Part shown: in pieces, positions 15,325-23,389 of the stretch | Layout of the letters: the number at the start of each line of letters is the position of its first letter | Position numbering within the stretch: position 1 is the stretch's first letter | From: JANLTP01 sp031363055 | GTDB lineage: Bacteria > Pseudomonadota > Gammaproteobacteria > Burkholderiales > Burkholderiaceae_E | Length of the DNA: 44,309 bases | Direction: 5' to 3' | Assembly (NCBI GenBank): GCA_031363055.1 | Contig: JANLTP010000149.1 | Coordinates: forward strand, 1-44,309 | Translations under genes and position numbers: made by a program | Notes under the pieces: generated by a model | The model's input: only the letters and a program-made list of their open reading frames with translations | Told to the model about the DNA's origin: nothing | The model's database searches: none

Positions 15325-16135
15325 CTCATCGCAATCAGCGCAGCGTAGCCGGTCGACCCCGATTGGAGAGGCCGCGCTGCAAATTGGTTTTGGCGAAATA
15401 CGTCACACCCGACTTCGCCCGCACCGACATGCGTTTAGCTACCGCTCTTTCTTCTTGCGACTGGCCATGCACGAATTGTCGGGCACGATCCAGGGCAATT
15501 GGCTGTTCGGGGTCAACCGCAGGGCCGCCCTGAGTATTCAGGAGCAGGATCACGGCGACGGCTCCGGCAACACGCAATGGCTGCATGCCATGTTGCGTGA
15601 TTCGGGACTGCCGCCGGCAAGTCAATTGTGGTTACACGCGTTTCCGAGGTTATTCGGATACACCTTCAAGCCGGTCAGCTTCTGGTTCTGTCACGGCCGC
15701 GATGGCGCGCTGTTCGCCATCGTCGCCGAAGTGCACAACACCTTTGGTGAGCGACATTGTTACTTGTTGAGCAAAACCGGTGCCGCGCCGCTCAAACAGG
15801 GTGAATCGCTGAGCGCTTCGAAGGCCTTTCATGTCTCACCGTTTTGCGATGTCGAGGGTCGCTACCGCTTCCGGTTTCTGAACAGCAATCGACGCAGTTG
15901 TGCGCGCATTGATTATGACGATTCGGCTGGGCCATTGCTGGCGACCAGCCTGAGCGGGCATCTTGAGCCACTGACGCGCAAATCGGCCGGCTTTGCGCTG
16001 CTGGCCTATCCGTTTTTCACGCTGGGCGTTATCGCCCGTATTCATTGGCAAGCGTTGCGGTTGTGGCGCAACAAGATTCCCTTTCGTTCCAAACCTCCCG
16101 CTCCGCAAGCATTTGTTACCCGTGGATCAGTATGA
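15314..16135 (+). CDS. DUF1365 family protein
   Basis: The 273-residue protein matches DUF1365: FGEIRHTRLRPHRHAFSYR near the N-terminus, RLFGYTFKPVSFWFCH in the middle, VAEVHNTFGERHCYLL, and FHVSPFCDVEGRYRF. The family's biochemical role is unsettled; it is nearly always beside a COG2907 flavoprotein and a Cfa-type methyltransferase, as here. GTG 15314 lies inside the previous gene (11-nt overlap), and its TGA overlaps the cfa ATG as ATGA, so translation is tightly coupled on both sides. A hydrophobic segment near the C-terminus (FALLAYPFFTLGVIARIHW) suggests membrane contact. Confidence 0.9.
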   Translation: MLPNSSQSAQRSRSTPIGEAALQIGFGEIRHTRLRPHRHAFSYRSFFLRLAMHELSGTIQGNWLFGVNRRAALSIQEQDHGDGSGNTQWLHAMLRDSGLPPASQLWLHAFPRLFGYTFKPVSFWFCHGRDGALFAIVAEVHNTFGERHCYLLSKTGAAPLKQGESLSASKAFHVSPFCDVEGRYRFRFLNSNRRSCARIDYDDSAGPLLATSLSGHLEPLTRKSAGFALLAYPFFTLGVIARIHWQALRLWRNKIPFRSKPPAPQAFVTRGSV

Positions 16136-17445
16136 AATCACCGCTTATTTCCGACCCAACCTCAATGCCGAATCGACAGATTGCGGTCGGCGATATGTTC
16201 GCCGGCGAACTGTCGACCCCAGGCTCCGGGTCCATTCCCGGCAGCGCCCGGGTGGTCTGCAAGTTACTCGAACGACTCAAGACCGGAACCCTGCATTTGA
16301 CCTTGCCGGATCGTCGAATGATCAGCTTCGGCAGCGGTGCGCCGATGGCGCATGTGCGAATTCATGATTGGGCGGTGTTCGACGCGGTGCTCAGCAAGGG
16401 TGACATCGGTTTCGCCGAGGGCTGGATTTCGCGCGCCTGGACGTCGCCTAACCTGATCGAGGTGATTGATCTATTGGTCTCGAATCGGCAAGCCTTGGAA
16501 GAAATCGTTTATGGTTCCTGGTGGGGACAGTTGCTGTACCGACTCAAGCATGCCTTGAACCGCAATAACCGGACCGGTTCACGGCGCAACATTCACGCGC
16601 ATTACGATCTTGGCAATGAGTTTTATTCGCTGTGGCTGGACGCCGGCATGACCTACTCGAGCGCGCTGTTCGAGGGCGATTTCTCGCGATCGCTCGAGGC
16701 CGCGCAGGAAGCGAAGTACCGGCGCTTATTCGAGCAGTCACATCTGGTCGCCGGTAACAAGGTGTTGGAGATTGGTTGCGGTTGGGGTGGTTTTGCGCAA
16801 TTTGCCAGTGAGCGCGGCGCGGCGGTGACGGGCTTGACGATCTCAAAGGAGCAATTGGACTATGCCCGGCACCGGCTCGAGGGAGCGCAACCCTCGTCGG
16901 CGAAACCTGCGGCGGTGCAACTTGCGTCCGTGCAACTGCTGTTGCAGGACTATCGCGATCATCAGGGTACGTACGATGCGGTAGTTTCGATCGAGATGTT
17001 CGAGGCGGTCGGCGAAAAATATTGGCCGTCGTACTTTGAGACGGTCAGCCGTTGCCTGAAGCCCGGCGGACGTGCGTCGATTCAGTCGATCGTGATCGCC
17101 GAAGATTTGTTCGAGCGCTATCGGCGCAGCACCGATTTCATTCAGCAATATGTGTTCCCAGGCGGAATGCTGCCATCACGCAGCAAGTTCATCGAAGCCG
17201 CCGAGCGCGCTGGCCTGCAATGCGTCGAAGAGTTCACCTTCGGCGCCGATTATGCGCAGACCCTGAAGCGGTGGCGCCATTCGTTCATGGAGATTGCCGA
17301 GAGCATTCAGCACAAGGGCTTCGATCAGGCCTTTGCTCGCTTGTGGGAGTTTTATCTGGCCTATTGCGAATCGGCGTTTCGTTACGGCAATACTGATGTC
17401 GTGCACTTCACCCTGCAAAAGCCCGAAGGTCCACAAACACCATGA
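16132..17445 (+). CDS. cfa: Cyclopropane-fatty-acyl-phospholipid synthase-type methyltransferase
   Basis: A SAM-dependent enzyme that alkylates double bonds of phospholipid acyl chains at the inner membrane surface. The 437 residues contain an N-terminal lipid-binding domain, HAHYDLGNEFYSLWLD, the SAM motif VLEIGCGWGGFAQFA (about 211-225), SIEMFEAVGEKYW and YVFPGGMLPS, plus the late YLAYCESAFRYG whose Cys matches the conserved active-site Cys of Cfa. Homologues in light or singlet-oxygen regulons can instead make methylated precursors of furan fatty acids, so the product may not be a cyclopropane. ATG 16132 overlaps the DUF1365 stop; an upstream in-frame ATG at 16045 lies in that gene and is not used. 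Confidence 0.92.
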   Translation: MKSPLISDPTSMPNRQIAVGDMFAGELSTPGSGSIPGSARVVCKLLERLKTGTLHLTLPDRRMISFGSGAPMAHVRIHDWAVFDAVLSKGDIGFAEGWISRAWTSPNLIEVIDLLVSNRQALEEIVYGSWWGQLLYRLKHALNRNNRTGSRRNIHAHYDLGNEFYSLWLDAGMTYSSALFEGDFSRSLEAAQEAKYRRLFEQSHLVAGNKVLEIGCGWGGFAQFASERGAAVTGLTISKEQLDYARHRLEGAQPSSAKPAAVQLASVQLLLQDYRDHQGTYDAVVSIEMFEAVGEKYWPSYFETVSRCLKPGGRASIQSIVIAEDLFERYRRSTDFIQQYVFPGGMLPSRSKFIEAAERAGLQCVEEFTFGADYAQTLKRWRHSFMEIAESIQHKGFDQAFARLWEFYLAYCESAFRYGNTDVVHFTLQKPEGPQTP

Positions 17446-18080
17446 GTCAGCGCAGCGTCGCGGCCAGTGAGGCCCTGAGCAAGACGGCGGTCCGCTGGCT
17501 TGCCGCCAGCCTGTTGATGCTGCTCGCGATCAGTACGCCAGCCGCTGCCAATCCGGCAACCGGTAATCCAAGTACCGGCACTCCAGTCCTCGCGCCGCCG
17601 GCCGTCAGCAACGCCATCGACGCGCCACGTTTGTCCGGTTCCGGGCGCTTTACCTGGTTTGGACTGAAGGTTTACGAAGCACGTCTTTGGGTCGGTGCAC
17701 AAGGGCTCGAAGCGGCAAGCTTTGCAAGCGCCGCCTTTGCGCTCGAATTGCAATACGCGCGCTCCTTCGAGGGCAAGGCGATTGCAGAATCAAGCGCCAG
17801 TGAAATTGAACAGCTCGGCATCGGCAACGAGGCGCAACGTCAGCGATGGCGCGATGCGATGATCCGATTGTTCCCGAACGTGACCGAAAACGATCGGCTG
17901 GTCGGCATTCACAAACCCGGTCAGAGCGTCCGCTTTACGCTTAACGATCGCGCGATCGGAGCCATCGAAGATCCCGATTTTGGCGCCGCCTTTTTTGCGA
18001 TCTGGCTGGACCCGAAAACGCGCGCGCCCGGCCTCAGACAAGCCATACTCGCCGGAGCAGGCCGGCGTACTTCGCCATGA
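17442..18080 (+). CDS. Chalcone-isomerase-like exported protein
   Basis: The 212-residue protein has a signal peptide-like start (hydrophobic WLAASLLMLLAIS, then TPAAA) and a short Pro/Thr/Asn-rich spacer. The mature part fits the bacterial chalcone-isomerase-like family (FTWFGLKVYEARLWV; LQYARSFEGKAIAESSASEI; FTLNDRAIGAIEDPDFGAAF FAIWLD region). Plant members bind fatty acids or isomerise flavonoids; bacterial members are poorly known, and a lipid-binding role would suit this operon. Its ATG overlaps the cfa stop (ATGA), and its own stop overlaps the transporter start in the same way. Confidence 0.85.
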   Translation: MSQRSVAASEALSKTAVRWLAASLLMLLAISTPAAANPATGNPSTGTPVLAPPAVSNAIDAPRLSGSGRFTWFGLKVYEARLWVGAQGLEAASFASAAFALELQYARSFEGKAIAESSASEIEQLGIGNEAQRQRWRDAMIRLFPNVTENDRLVGIHKPGQSVRFTLNDRAIGAIEDPDFGAAFFAIWLDPKTRAPGLRQAILAGAGRRTSP

Positions 18081-19351
18081 CTGACGATCGCCTGAGCATG
18101 TCGCAACTCATGGCCTACGGGTCATTGCGCATGCCCCTGGCGCTGCTCGAGCTGCCGCTTTTTGTGTTGTTGCCGATCCTCTACAACCGCAGTTTCGGCC
18201 TGGAGCTGTCGCTGATTGGTGCCATCCTGTTCGGATCACGCGCCTTCGATGCGGTTGCTGATCCGCTGATCGGCACGTACCTGGATCGAACGCGCCGTCA
18301 GTTTGACTTTCCGCGCTGGATTCGACTGGCGCTACCGATCCTGGTCATTGCGTTCGCAGCGCTGCTGCTACCACCACTCAGAGGCGAAGGCCTGGCCGCT
18401 TGGCTGGCGATCTTTTCGGTGTTGGCCTACCTCGCCTATTCGGTGGTGTCGATTGCCTTTCAGTCCTGGGGCGCAAGCCTGAGTCCGCTGCCGGAACAAC
18501 AGGTTCGATTGACCACGACCCGCGAGACCTTCGGCATGGTCGGCGTCTTGTTGGCGGTGTTGATGCTGAGCCCTGAACACACGACCAAATTGGCCATCGG
18601 CTTTGCTGCTTTGGCGCTGTTGGCCGGCGTCTGGTCGTATCGGGCGCCAGCGCCCCGGCATCGCCAGTCGAACGCCGAAACCAATCGGGTCAGTGGCATG
18701 GCACGAGTGCGCGGCAACGGCAGCTTTCGCTGGTTGCTGACGACCTTTGTCTTCAACGGCGTCGCCACCGCCATTCCGGCGACGCTGGTGTTGTTCTTTT
18801 CCGCCGATGTTCTCAAAGCGAGCACGGAACAGTCGGCGTTGTTCCTCGGCGTCTATTTCCTGGCGGCGGCCCTCGGCATGCCCTTCTGGTTGTGGGTTTC
18901 GCGTCACTTTGGCCTGCGAAACGCCTGGCTCATCGGCATTGCGATCTCGGTCGTGGGGTTCGTCTGGACCCTGGGTTTGGGTCCGGGCGATCACATCACC
19001 TTTATGGTCATCTGCATGGCCACCGGCTTCGCTCTGGGCAGCGATCTGGCGATGCCGCCGGCTCTGCTTGCGCTGGTGATTGCCGCGAACGGCGATCGTG
19101 GCGCGCATGAAGGCGCCTACTTTGGCATCTGGAATCTCGCCACCAAATTAAATCTGGCCATCGCAGCCGGGCTGGCGCTGCCGCTGACTCAATGGCTGGG
19201 CGAATATTGGTCAGCCGGGCCGGCTCACGCACTGGCGCTGATCTACGCTGGTTTGCCGAGCGCACTTAAATTGATTGCCGGCTTTGTGCTGGTCATCTCA
19301 CCCCTGCCTGGCGGTAATCCGCCCACCCAATTCGCAGAGTCAACATCATGA
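18077..19351 (+). CDS. MFS transporter of the GPH (glycoside-pentoside-hexuronide) type
   Basis: An integral membrane protein of 424 residues with about 12 hydrophobic segments. The GPH-family signature FGSRAFDAVADPLIGTYLDR lies in the second segment region, which places it in the sugar/cation symporter branch of MFS. In this operon it more likely moves a lipid-related compound or acts as a membrane accessory; the substrate is not readable. Similar GPH genes accompany Cfa and DUF3833 genes in photo-oxidative-stress clusters of other Proteobacteria (from memory). Both its ends overlap neighbours by 4 nt. Confidence 0.87.
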   Translation: MTDDRLSMSQLMAYGSLRMPLALLELPLFVLLPILYNRSFGLELSLIGAILFGSRAFDAVADPLIGTYLDRTRRQFDFPRWIRLALPILVIAFAALLLPPLRGEGLAAWLAIFSVLAYLAYSVVSIAFQSWGASLSPLPEQQVRLTTTRETFGMVGVLLAVLMLSPEHTTKLAIGFAALALLAGVWSYRAPAPRHRQSNAETNRVSGMARVRGNGSFRWLLTTFVFNGVATAIPATLVLFFSADVLKASTEQSALFLGVYFLAAALGMPFWLWVSRHFGLRNAWLIGIAISVVGFVWTLGLGPGDHITFMVICMATGFALGSDLAMPPALLALVIAANGDRGAHEGAYFGIWNLATKLNLAIAAGLALPLTQWLGEYWSAGPAHALALIYAGLPSALKLIAGFVLVISPLPGGNPPTQFAESTS

Positions 19352-19893
19352 ATACCTTGCTTGTCCCAACAAGGCGCCTGTGCTTGGCCGCCGGCGCATC
19401 GCTTCTGGCCGCTTGCGCCGGACTGGAACCCTCGGAATATAAGGCCGAAAAACCAGTGCTTGATCTGAAGGCCTACTTCAACGGCACCATCGACGCCTGG
19501 GGCGTGTTTCAGGACCGCTCGGGCAAGGTCATCAAACGCTTCACGGTACTCATGCGATGCACCTGGCAAGGCGATGTGGGCACGCTCGACGAGGACTTCT
19601 CTTACTCCGACGGTACCACCCAAAAGCGTGTCTGGACGATTCGCAAGCTCGACGCGAATCGTTACATCGGTACCGCCAGCGATGTGGTTGGCGAGGCCAT
19701 TGGCAAGGCCGCCGGCAACGCCTTGAATTGGCGCTATGTGCTCGCGCTACCGGTGGACGGCAGCGTGTATCACGTCGATTTCGACGACTGGATGTACCTG
19801 ATCGATGACAAGGTCATGCTCAATCGCGCTGCCATGAGCAAATTCGGTGTTCGCCTGGGTGAAGTGTTGTTGTCGTTTACCAAGCGGTCGTGA
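19348..19893 (+). CDS. DUF3833 family lipoprotein
   Basis: The 181-residue protein begins with Arg residues and a hydrophobic segment ending in a lipobox (SLLAAC, Cys23), so it should be lipid-anchored. The mature part matches DUF3833: LKAYFNGTIDAWGVFQDRSG, GTLDEDFSYSDGTTQKRVW, ASDVVGEAIGKAAGNALNWR and VDFDDWMYLIDDKVMLNRA. The function is unknown; the fold is lipocalin-like in appearance, with many short strands, which would suit lipid binding (inference). ATG overlaps the transporter stop (ATGA) and the TGA overlaps the next start. Confidence 0.88.
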   Translation: MNTLLVPTRRLCLAAGASLLAACAGLEPSEYKAEKPVLDLKAYFNGTIDAWGVFQDRSGKVIKRFTVLMRCTWQGDVGTLDEDFSYSDGTTQKRVWTIRKLDANRYIGTASDVVGEAIGKAAGNALNWRYVLALPVDGSVYHVDFDDWMYLIDDKVMLNRAAMSKFGVRLGEVLLSFTKRS

Positions 19894-20738
19894 TGCTCAT
19901 GACCACCATGAATCCTCGCATTTCGAGCTGGCAAGGCAAACGGGTCTGGATCGTGGGTGCCTCGACTGGCATCGGTGCGGCGCTGATCAAGCCGATGATC
20001 AGCCAGGGCGCTCGACTGGCGGTAACCGCACGGCGAGAGCCCGCGCTGGTCAGCGCTTTCACCAAAGCCACCGGCTTGAGTGTCGAGCAGACCCGCAGTG
20101 GCGGACATCAACTGATCTGCGCCGATGTCACCCAGGTCGGCGAGCTGCAAGCGGCGCACGACACCTTGCTCAAGCAATGGGGCGCGATTGATCTGATTAT
20201 CTGGGTCGCCGGAACCTACGCGCCCATGCAGGCGGATAACTTCGAGCTCACGCGCGCCCTGGCGGTGGTCAACACCAATTTGGCGGGCGTGCTCAATGGC
20301 TTGGCCGTGGTCCTGCCCACCTTGCTCAAACAGGGCAAGGGCGGCATTGCGATTGTGTCGAGCGTCGCCGGCTACAGTGGCCTGCCGAAGGCGCTGATTT
20401 ATGGGCCGACCAAGGCCGCGCTGATCAACTTGTGCGAGTCGCTGTATCTGGATTTGCATCCGCGCGGCATCGGAGTGACCTTGATCAATCCTGGTTTTGT
20501 CGATACCCCTTTGACGGCCGGTAACAACTTCAAGATGCCGGCGCTGATTTCGGCCGAAACGGCAGCCGAGGCCATCCTGTCGGGTCTGGCACGCGGCGAT
20601 TACGAAATACATTTTCCGCATCGCTTTACGCGCTGGCTCAAGTTCTTGCGAATTCTGCCCTATTGGCTCTACATGCCCCTGATCGGTCGGGCCACCCGTG
20701 AAGACGGCGACGCCCAGGCGCAAGTCCAGCGTGACTGA
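19893..20738 (+). CDS. Short-chain dehydrogenase/reductase
   Basis: NAD(P)-dependent oxidoreductase of about 281 residues. The cofactor loop is VWIVGASTGIGAAL, the catalytic triad region is IVSSVAGYSGLPKALIYGPTKAA (Ser, then Y-x3-K), and INPGFVDTPLT follows. A hydrophobic C-terminal stretch (FLRILPYWLYMPLIG) may contact the membrane. ATG 19893 overlaps the previous TGA (TGATG); GTG 19890 or internal ATG 19908 are possible. It is the last of seven overlapping genes and would reduce or oxidise a carbonyl/alcohol step in the proposed lipid pathway (inference). Confidence 0.9.
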   Translation: MLMTTMNPRISSWQGKRVWIVGASTGIGAALIKPMISQGARLAVTARREPALVSAFTKATGLSVEQTRSGGHQLICADVTQVGELQAAHDTLLKQWGAIDLIIWVAGTYAPMQADNFELTRALAVVNTNLAGVLNGLAVVLPTLLKQGKGGIAIVSSVAGYSGLPKALIYGPTKAALINLCESLYLDLHPRGIGVTLINPGFVDTPLTAGNNFKMPALISAETAAEAILSGLARGDYEIHFPHRFTRWLKFLRILPYWLYMPLIGRATREDGDAQAQVQRD

Positions 20739-20787
20739 CCCTTCATTTCGGTAAACTCACGCGATGGCTCAAAAGGCGCGCGGCTTC

Positions 20788-20818
20788 TTGACCTGAGTCG
20801 GCCCGCACTTGGTAAAAT
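20788..20818 (+). promoter_or_regulatory. Candidate promoter for the di-iron protein gene
   Basis: TTGACC (20788-20793) and TAAAAT (20813-20818) are 19 nt apart, slightly longer than optimal. If used, transcription would start near 20825, downstream of the ATG at 20817, which favours the ATG at 20850 as the true start of the next gene. Confidence 0.45.
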
Positions 20819-20849
20819 GGGCAGTTATCTCGAAAGTGAGCGTGTTCTT

Positions 20850-21713
20850 ATGCTTTACCCTGACTTGTTCAAATCGCTCGAATCGGTGCGATGGAACCTG
20901 GAGCACGACGTGCCCTGGGCGCAATTCGATGCCACGAAGCTCAGCGAAGAGCAGGCGCTGACCATCAAGATGAACGCGATTACCGAGTGGGCCGCCTTGC
21001 CGGCGACCGAAATGTTCCTGCGCGATAACCGCCACGACAGTGACTTCTCGGCATTCATGTCAGTCTGGTTCTTTGAGGAACAGAAACATTCGCTGGTGTT
21101 GATGGAATACCTGCGCCGCTTCCGGCCCGATCTGATTCCCAGCGAGGCCGAGTTGCACGCTATTCGCTTCGAATTCGACGAAGCACCGGCGCTCGAGACG
21201 CTGATGCTGCATTTTTGCGGCGAGATTCGCTTGAACCACTGGTATCGCAGGGCCGCACAATGGCACAACGAGCCGGTCATCAAGGCGATCTACGAAATCA
21301 TTGCCAAGGACGAAGCGCGTCATGGCGGCGCTTACCTGCAGTACATGAAAAAGGCGATCTCCGAGGTCGGCGATTCGGCGCGCAGCGCCTTTGCCAAAAT
21401 CGGTGTGCTGATGGCCAGCGCCAGGCGAACCGCCCAGGCGTTGCATCCGACCAATCTGCACGTCAACCAGAAGCTGTTCCCGAACGACACCATTCAAAGC
21501 CGCCTGCCCGATGCGACCTGGCTCGAGCGCTGGCTGGACGAGCAGATCCGCTTCGATTCGGTCTGGGAGACCAAGGTGGTTGAGCGCATTTTGCACAATC
21601 TGTCGTTGCTGTTTGAGCGCCAGTTCAAGACCGTGCAGGATTTGAATCGTTATCGCAAGGAAATCACGCAGCGGGTCGCGGCCGCAGCAGCGGCATCTGC
21701 AACGCCGGCTTGA
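20850..21713 (+). CDS. Ferritin-like di-iron protein
   Basis: The 287 residues form a mostly helical protein with two carboxylate-bridged di-iron motifs: E77-QK-H80 (FFEEQKH) and E155-AR-H158 (KDEARHGG), with additional Glu candidates at 46, 54 and 125. The spacing resembles acyl-ACP desaturases and related ferritin-like oxidases, but I cannot assign a substrate. It follows the lipid operon by 111 nt on the same strand behind its own possible promoter, so an oxygenase or desaturase role on lipids is conceivable. ATG 20850 was chosen; ATG 20817 would add 11 residues. Its stop overlaps the next start (TTGA). Confidence 0.82.
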   Translation: MLYPDLFKSLESVRWNLEHDVPWAQFDATKLSEEQALTIKMNAITEWAALPATEMFLRDNRHDSDFSAFMSVWFFEEQKHSLVLMEYLRRFRPDLIPSEAELHAIRFEFDEAPALETLMLHFCGEIRLNHWYRRAAQWHNEPVIKAIYEIIAKDEARHGGAYLQYMKKAISEVGDSARSAFAKIGVLMASARRTAQALHPTNLHVNQKLFPNDTIQSRLPDATWLERWLDEQIRFDSVWETKVVERILHNLSLLFERQFKTVQDLNRYRKEITQRVAAAAAASATPA

Positions 21714-22210
21714 AGAAAAACTCGACTCTGGCCTTTGAAAGCAAGCTCTGCGCGCCTGAGCGACTACCTGCGGCATTGGCCGAGTTGCCGCGCCCGTGGG
21801 TGTTTACCAACGGCGTGTTTGATCTGTTGCACCGCGGCCACGTAACCTACCTGGCGCAGGCACGCACACACGGCGCCAGCCTGATAGTTGCCATCAATAG
21901 TGACGCCTCGGTACGACGGCTGGGCAAAGGCAGCGATCGACCGATCAATCGCTGCGAAGACCGGATGGCTGTGCTGGCCGCGCTCGAGTCCGTCAGTGCC
22001 GTCACCTGGTTTGAAGACGATACGCCGCTGGCCTTGATTCAATTGCTGGCGCCCGATGTCGTGGTCAAAGGCGGTGATTGGCCGGTCGAAAAAATAGTCG
22101 GTGCGCGCGAGGTAATGGCAGCGGGCGGCAAGGCTTTATCGATCGCCTTCGAGTTCGAGCGTTCGACGACGGCGATGCTGGGCAAGATCAGGGCTTCGGA
22201 GCGTAGCTAG
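21710..22210 (+). CDS. rfaE2: D-glycero-beta-D-manno-heptose 1-phosphate adenylyltransferase
   Basis: Cytoplasmic nucleotidyltransferase that makes ADP-heptose for lipopolysaccharide inner core. The 166 residues equal the C-terminal domain of HldE as a stand-alone enzyme. The nucleotidyltransferase signature FTNGVFDLLHRGHVTYL includes the HxGH motif; VAINSDASVRRLGKG and DVVVKGGDW follow. TTG 21710 overlaps the previous stop by TTGA. Stand-alone RfaE2 is common in Betaproteobacteria, where the kinase half is encoded elsewhere; it is not in this window. Confidence 0.93.
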   Translation: MKKNSTLAFESKLCAPERLPAALAELPRPWVFTNGVFDLLHRGHVTYLAQARTHGASLIVAINSDASVRRLGKGSDRPINRCEDRMAVLAALESVSAVTWFEDDTPLALIQLLAPDVVVKGGDWPVEKIVGAREVMAAGGKALSIAFEFERSTTAMLGKIRASERS

Positions 22211-22631
22211 CCAGAAACGGCTCGATGCCGGTGGCGGCGAATTGAGCGGCATCCCAATCCTGCGGCAACAACAGCTCGGGTTTCAGAAACAGGTAAACCT
22301 GGGCGCTGAGCGTATCGAGCGACGTCGCAGCGAAGGTCGTGACCTGGCAATCAATCCTCTGGTACTCGCCACCCTCAAAGGTATCAAGCCGACGCAAGTC
22401 CTCAGGTGACACGTCGCGATAGAGCCGACCCTCCACAAATTTGCCAGGCTTGTTGGAGGAAACCAGCGCGGGGTACAACTCGCCGCGAACCGAATGTCGA
22501 CTGTAGCCGGTCAATACGGCTCTGTGATGTTGGTATTGCCCGCAGACTACGGCTGACCAGACTGCGTCAAACATCAACGATCCGTAGGTGAAGACATGAG
22601 TTGGTTCTGATGACAATGGTCGACTATTCAC
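22188..22631 (-). CDS. Gamma-glutamylcyclotransferase-like (AIG2/GGCT) protein
   Basis: A 147-residue protein with the GGCT fold signature HVFTYGSLMFDAVWS at the N-terminus, then GYSRHSVRGELYPALV and VEGRLYRDVSPEDLRRLDTFEG, where the Glu of the last motif region matches the usual catalytic acid zone. Members cyclise gamma-glutamyl compounds, but many bacterial ones are unassigned. GTG 22629-22631 is the start. It lies 33 nt downstream of mazF on the same strand, and its 5' part has a decayed second copy at 23390-23515 on the far side of mazEF. The 3' end overlaps rfaE2 by 23 nt, convergently. Confidence 0.87.
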   Translation of the reverse strand: MNSRPLSSEPTHVFTYGSLMFDAVWSAVVCGQYQHHRAVLTGYSRHSVRGELYPALVSSNKPGKFVEGRLYRDVSPEDLRRLDTFEGGEYQRIDCQVTTFAATSLDTLSAQVYLFLKPELLLPQDWDAAQFAATGIEPFLASYAPKP

Positions 22632-22664
22632 AGAAGTACTCGATTAATGATCCCTGCGGCGACC

Positions 22665-23018
22665 TTAGCGGCGTCCTTGAACGATTCCTACGGCAAATTG
22701 AGTGACGTCCTCGATTGCGGCGATGGGTGCCTTCGTGATGAACGCTGTGTTGCGCTGACGCCAATCCAGGCTCTTGACCTGATCTGCCAGTACATAGCTT
22801 GCCTTCGGCAACAGAGTCGGGGGCAAAGCGACGACAAAGGGATACGGTTTCAATTGCGATGTAATGGGGCAAATTATGACCAAAGATGCGCGTCGGTTGT
22901 ATTCCTTGTCCGAGAGGATGAAGGCTGGGCGTCGTCCCGACTGTTCATGCCCGGCCTGCGGGTCAAAGTCAATCCAGACGATGTCGCCTCGATGAGGCAC
23001 ATAGGAACTGGCTACCAC
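22665..23018 (-). CDS. mazF: MazF-type endoribonuclease toxin
   Basis: Toxin of a type II toxin-antitoxin pair; MazF cleaves single-stranded mRNA at short motifs. The 117 residues start with VPHRGDIVWIDFDPQAGHEQ, containing the family RGDIxxxxxxP-x-G-xE-Q signature, then RRPAFILSD, VIICPITSQ and VLADQVKSLDW. It starts at GTG 23018 and overlaps mazE by 7 nt, so it is made only after the antitoxin is translated. The length is normal for MazF (about 110) and no inactivating change is visible. Confidence 0.95.
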   Translation of the reverse strand: MVASSYVPHRGDIVWIDFDPQAGHEQSGRRPAFILSDKEYNRRASLVIICPITSQLKPYPFVVALPPTLLPKASYVLADQVKSLDWRQRNTAFITKAPIAAIEDVTQFAVGIVQGRR

Positions 23019-23260
23019 GAGACAACCTCGTTACCGCGAGGCGGTCCGGTCGTCACCTCCTCGAAGCGATTTTCAGGCGTAATCATTTGGTAGAGCGCTC
23101 CGAAATCGATCTCCTTGCGGACACTTTCGATCACAACCTGACCTCGCCGCGAAACGCTGACCTCAACCTGATCGCCTTCGGACAGCTTGGCTTTGTCAGC
23201 GACATTGCCAGGAATACGAACCGCCAGGCTATTGCCCCAGCGCGAAACTGTGGATGACAT
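23012..23260 (-). CDS. mazE: MazE-type antitoxin (AbrB fold)
   Basis: Antitoxin of 82 residues. The N-terminal swapped-hairpin DNA-binding domain is seen in STVSRWGNSLAVRIPGNVAD and LSEGDQVEVSVSRRGQVVIE. The C-terminal acidic tail (FGALYQMITPENRFEEV) would wrap MazF. ATG 23260 follows AAGGA. An inverted repeat at 23279-23293 just upstream is the likely autoregulatory operator. The pair appears intact. Confidence 0.94.
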   Translation of the reverse strand: MSSTVSRWGNSLAVRIPGNVADKAKLSEGDQVEVSVSRRGQVVIESVRKEIDFGALYQMITPENRFEEVTTGPPRGNEVVSW

Positions 23261-23278
23261 GATTTTTCCTTCGATAGG

Positions 23279-23293
23279 ATATACATTGTATAT
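23279..23293. promoter_or_regulatory. Candidate mazEF operator
   Basis: ATATACATTGTATAT is a perfect inverted repeat around a central T, 18 nt upstream of the mazE start. AbrB-type antitoxins autoregulate through AT-rich palindromes such as this. It also supplies TATA-rich promoter sequence on the minus strand. Confidence 0.6.
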
Positions 23294-23389
23294 TATTTAT
23301 CGGGAAATTCACACGGCGTTGACGGGCGATGCAGTTCACGGTCAAGAGAGTTTTTACCTGGACCATTCAGCATGATTTCGACGGAGCGC

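Noticed and set aside
18368..19108. Minus-strand open frame of 246 codons
   Set aside because: Antisense to the GPH-type transporter; composition (many Arg, Gln, His) is typical of the complement of a membrane protein gene.
19770..20723. Minus-strand open frame of 317 codons
   Set aside because: It is the antisense shadow of the SDR gene, which has complete cofactor and catalytic motifs; the shadow protein is Gln/Arg-rich with no domain.
22647..23093. Plus-strand open frame of 148 codons
   Set aside because: Antisense to mazF and the end of mazE, both well supported.
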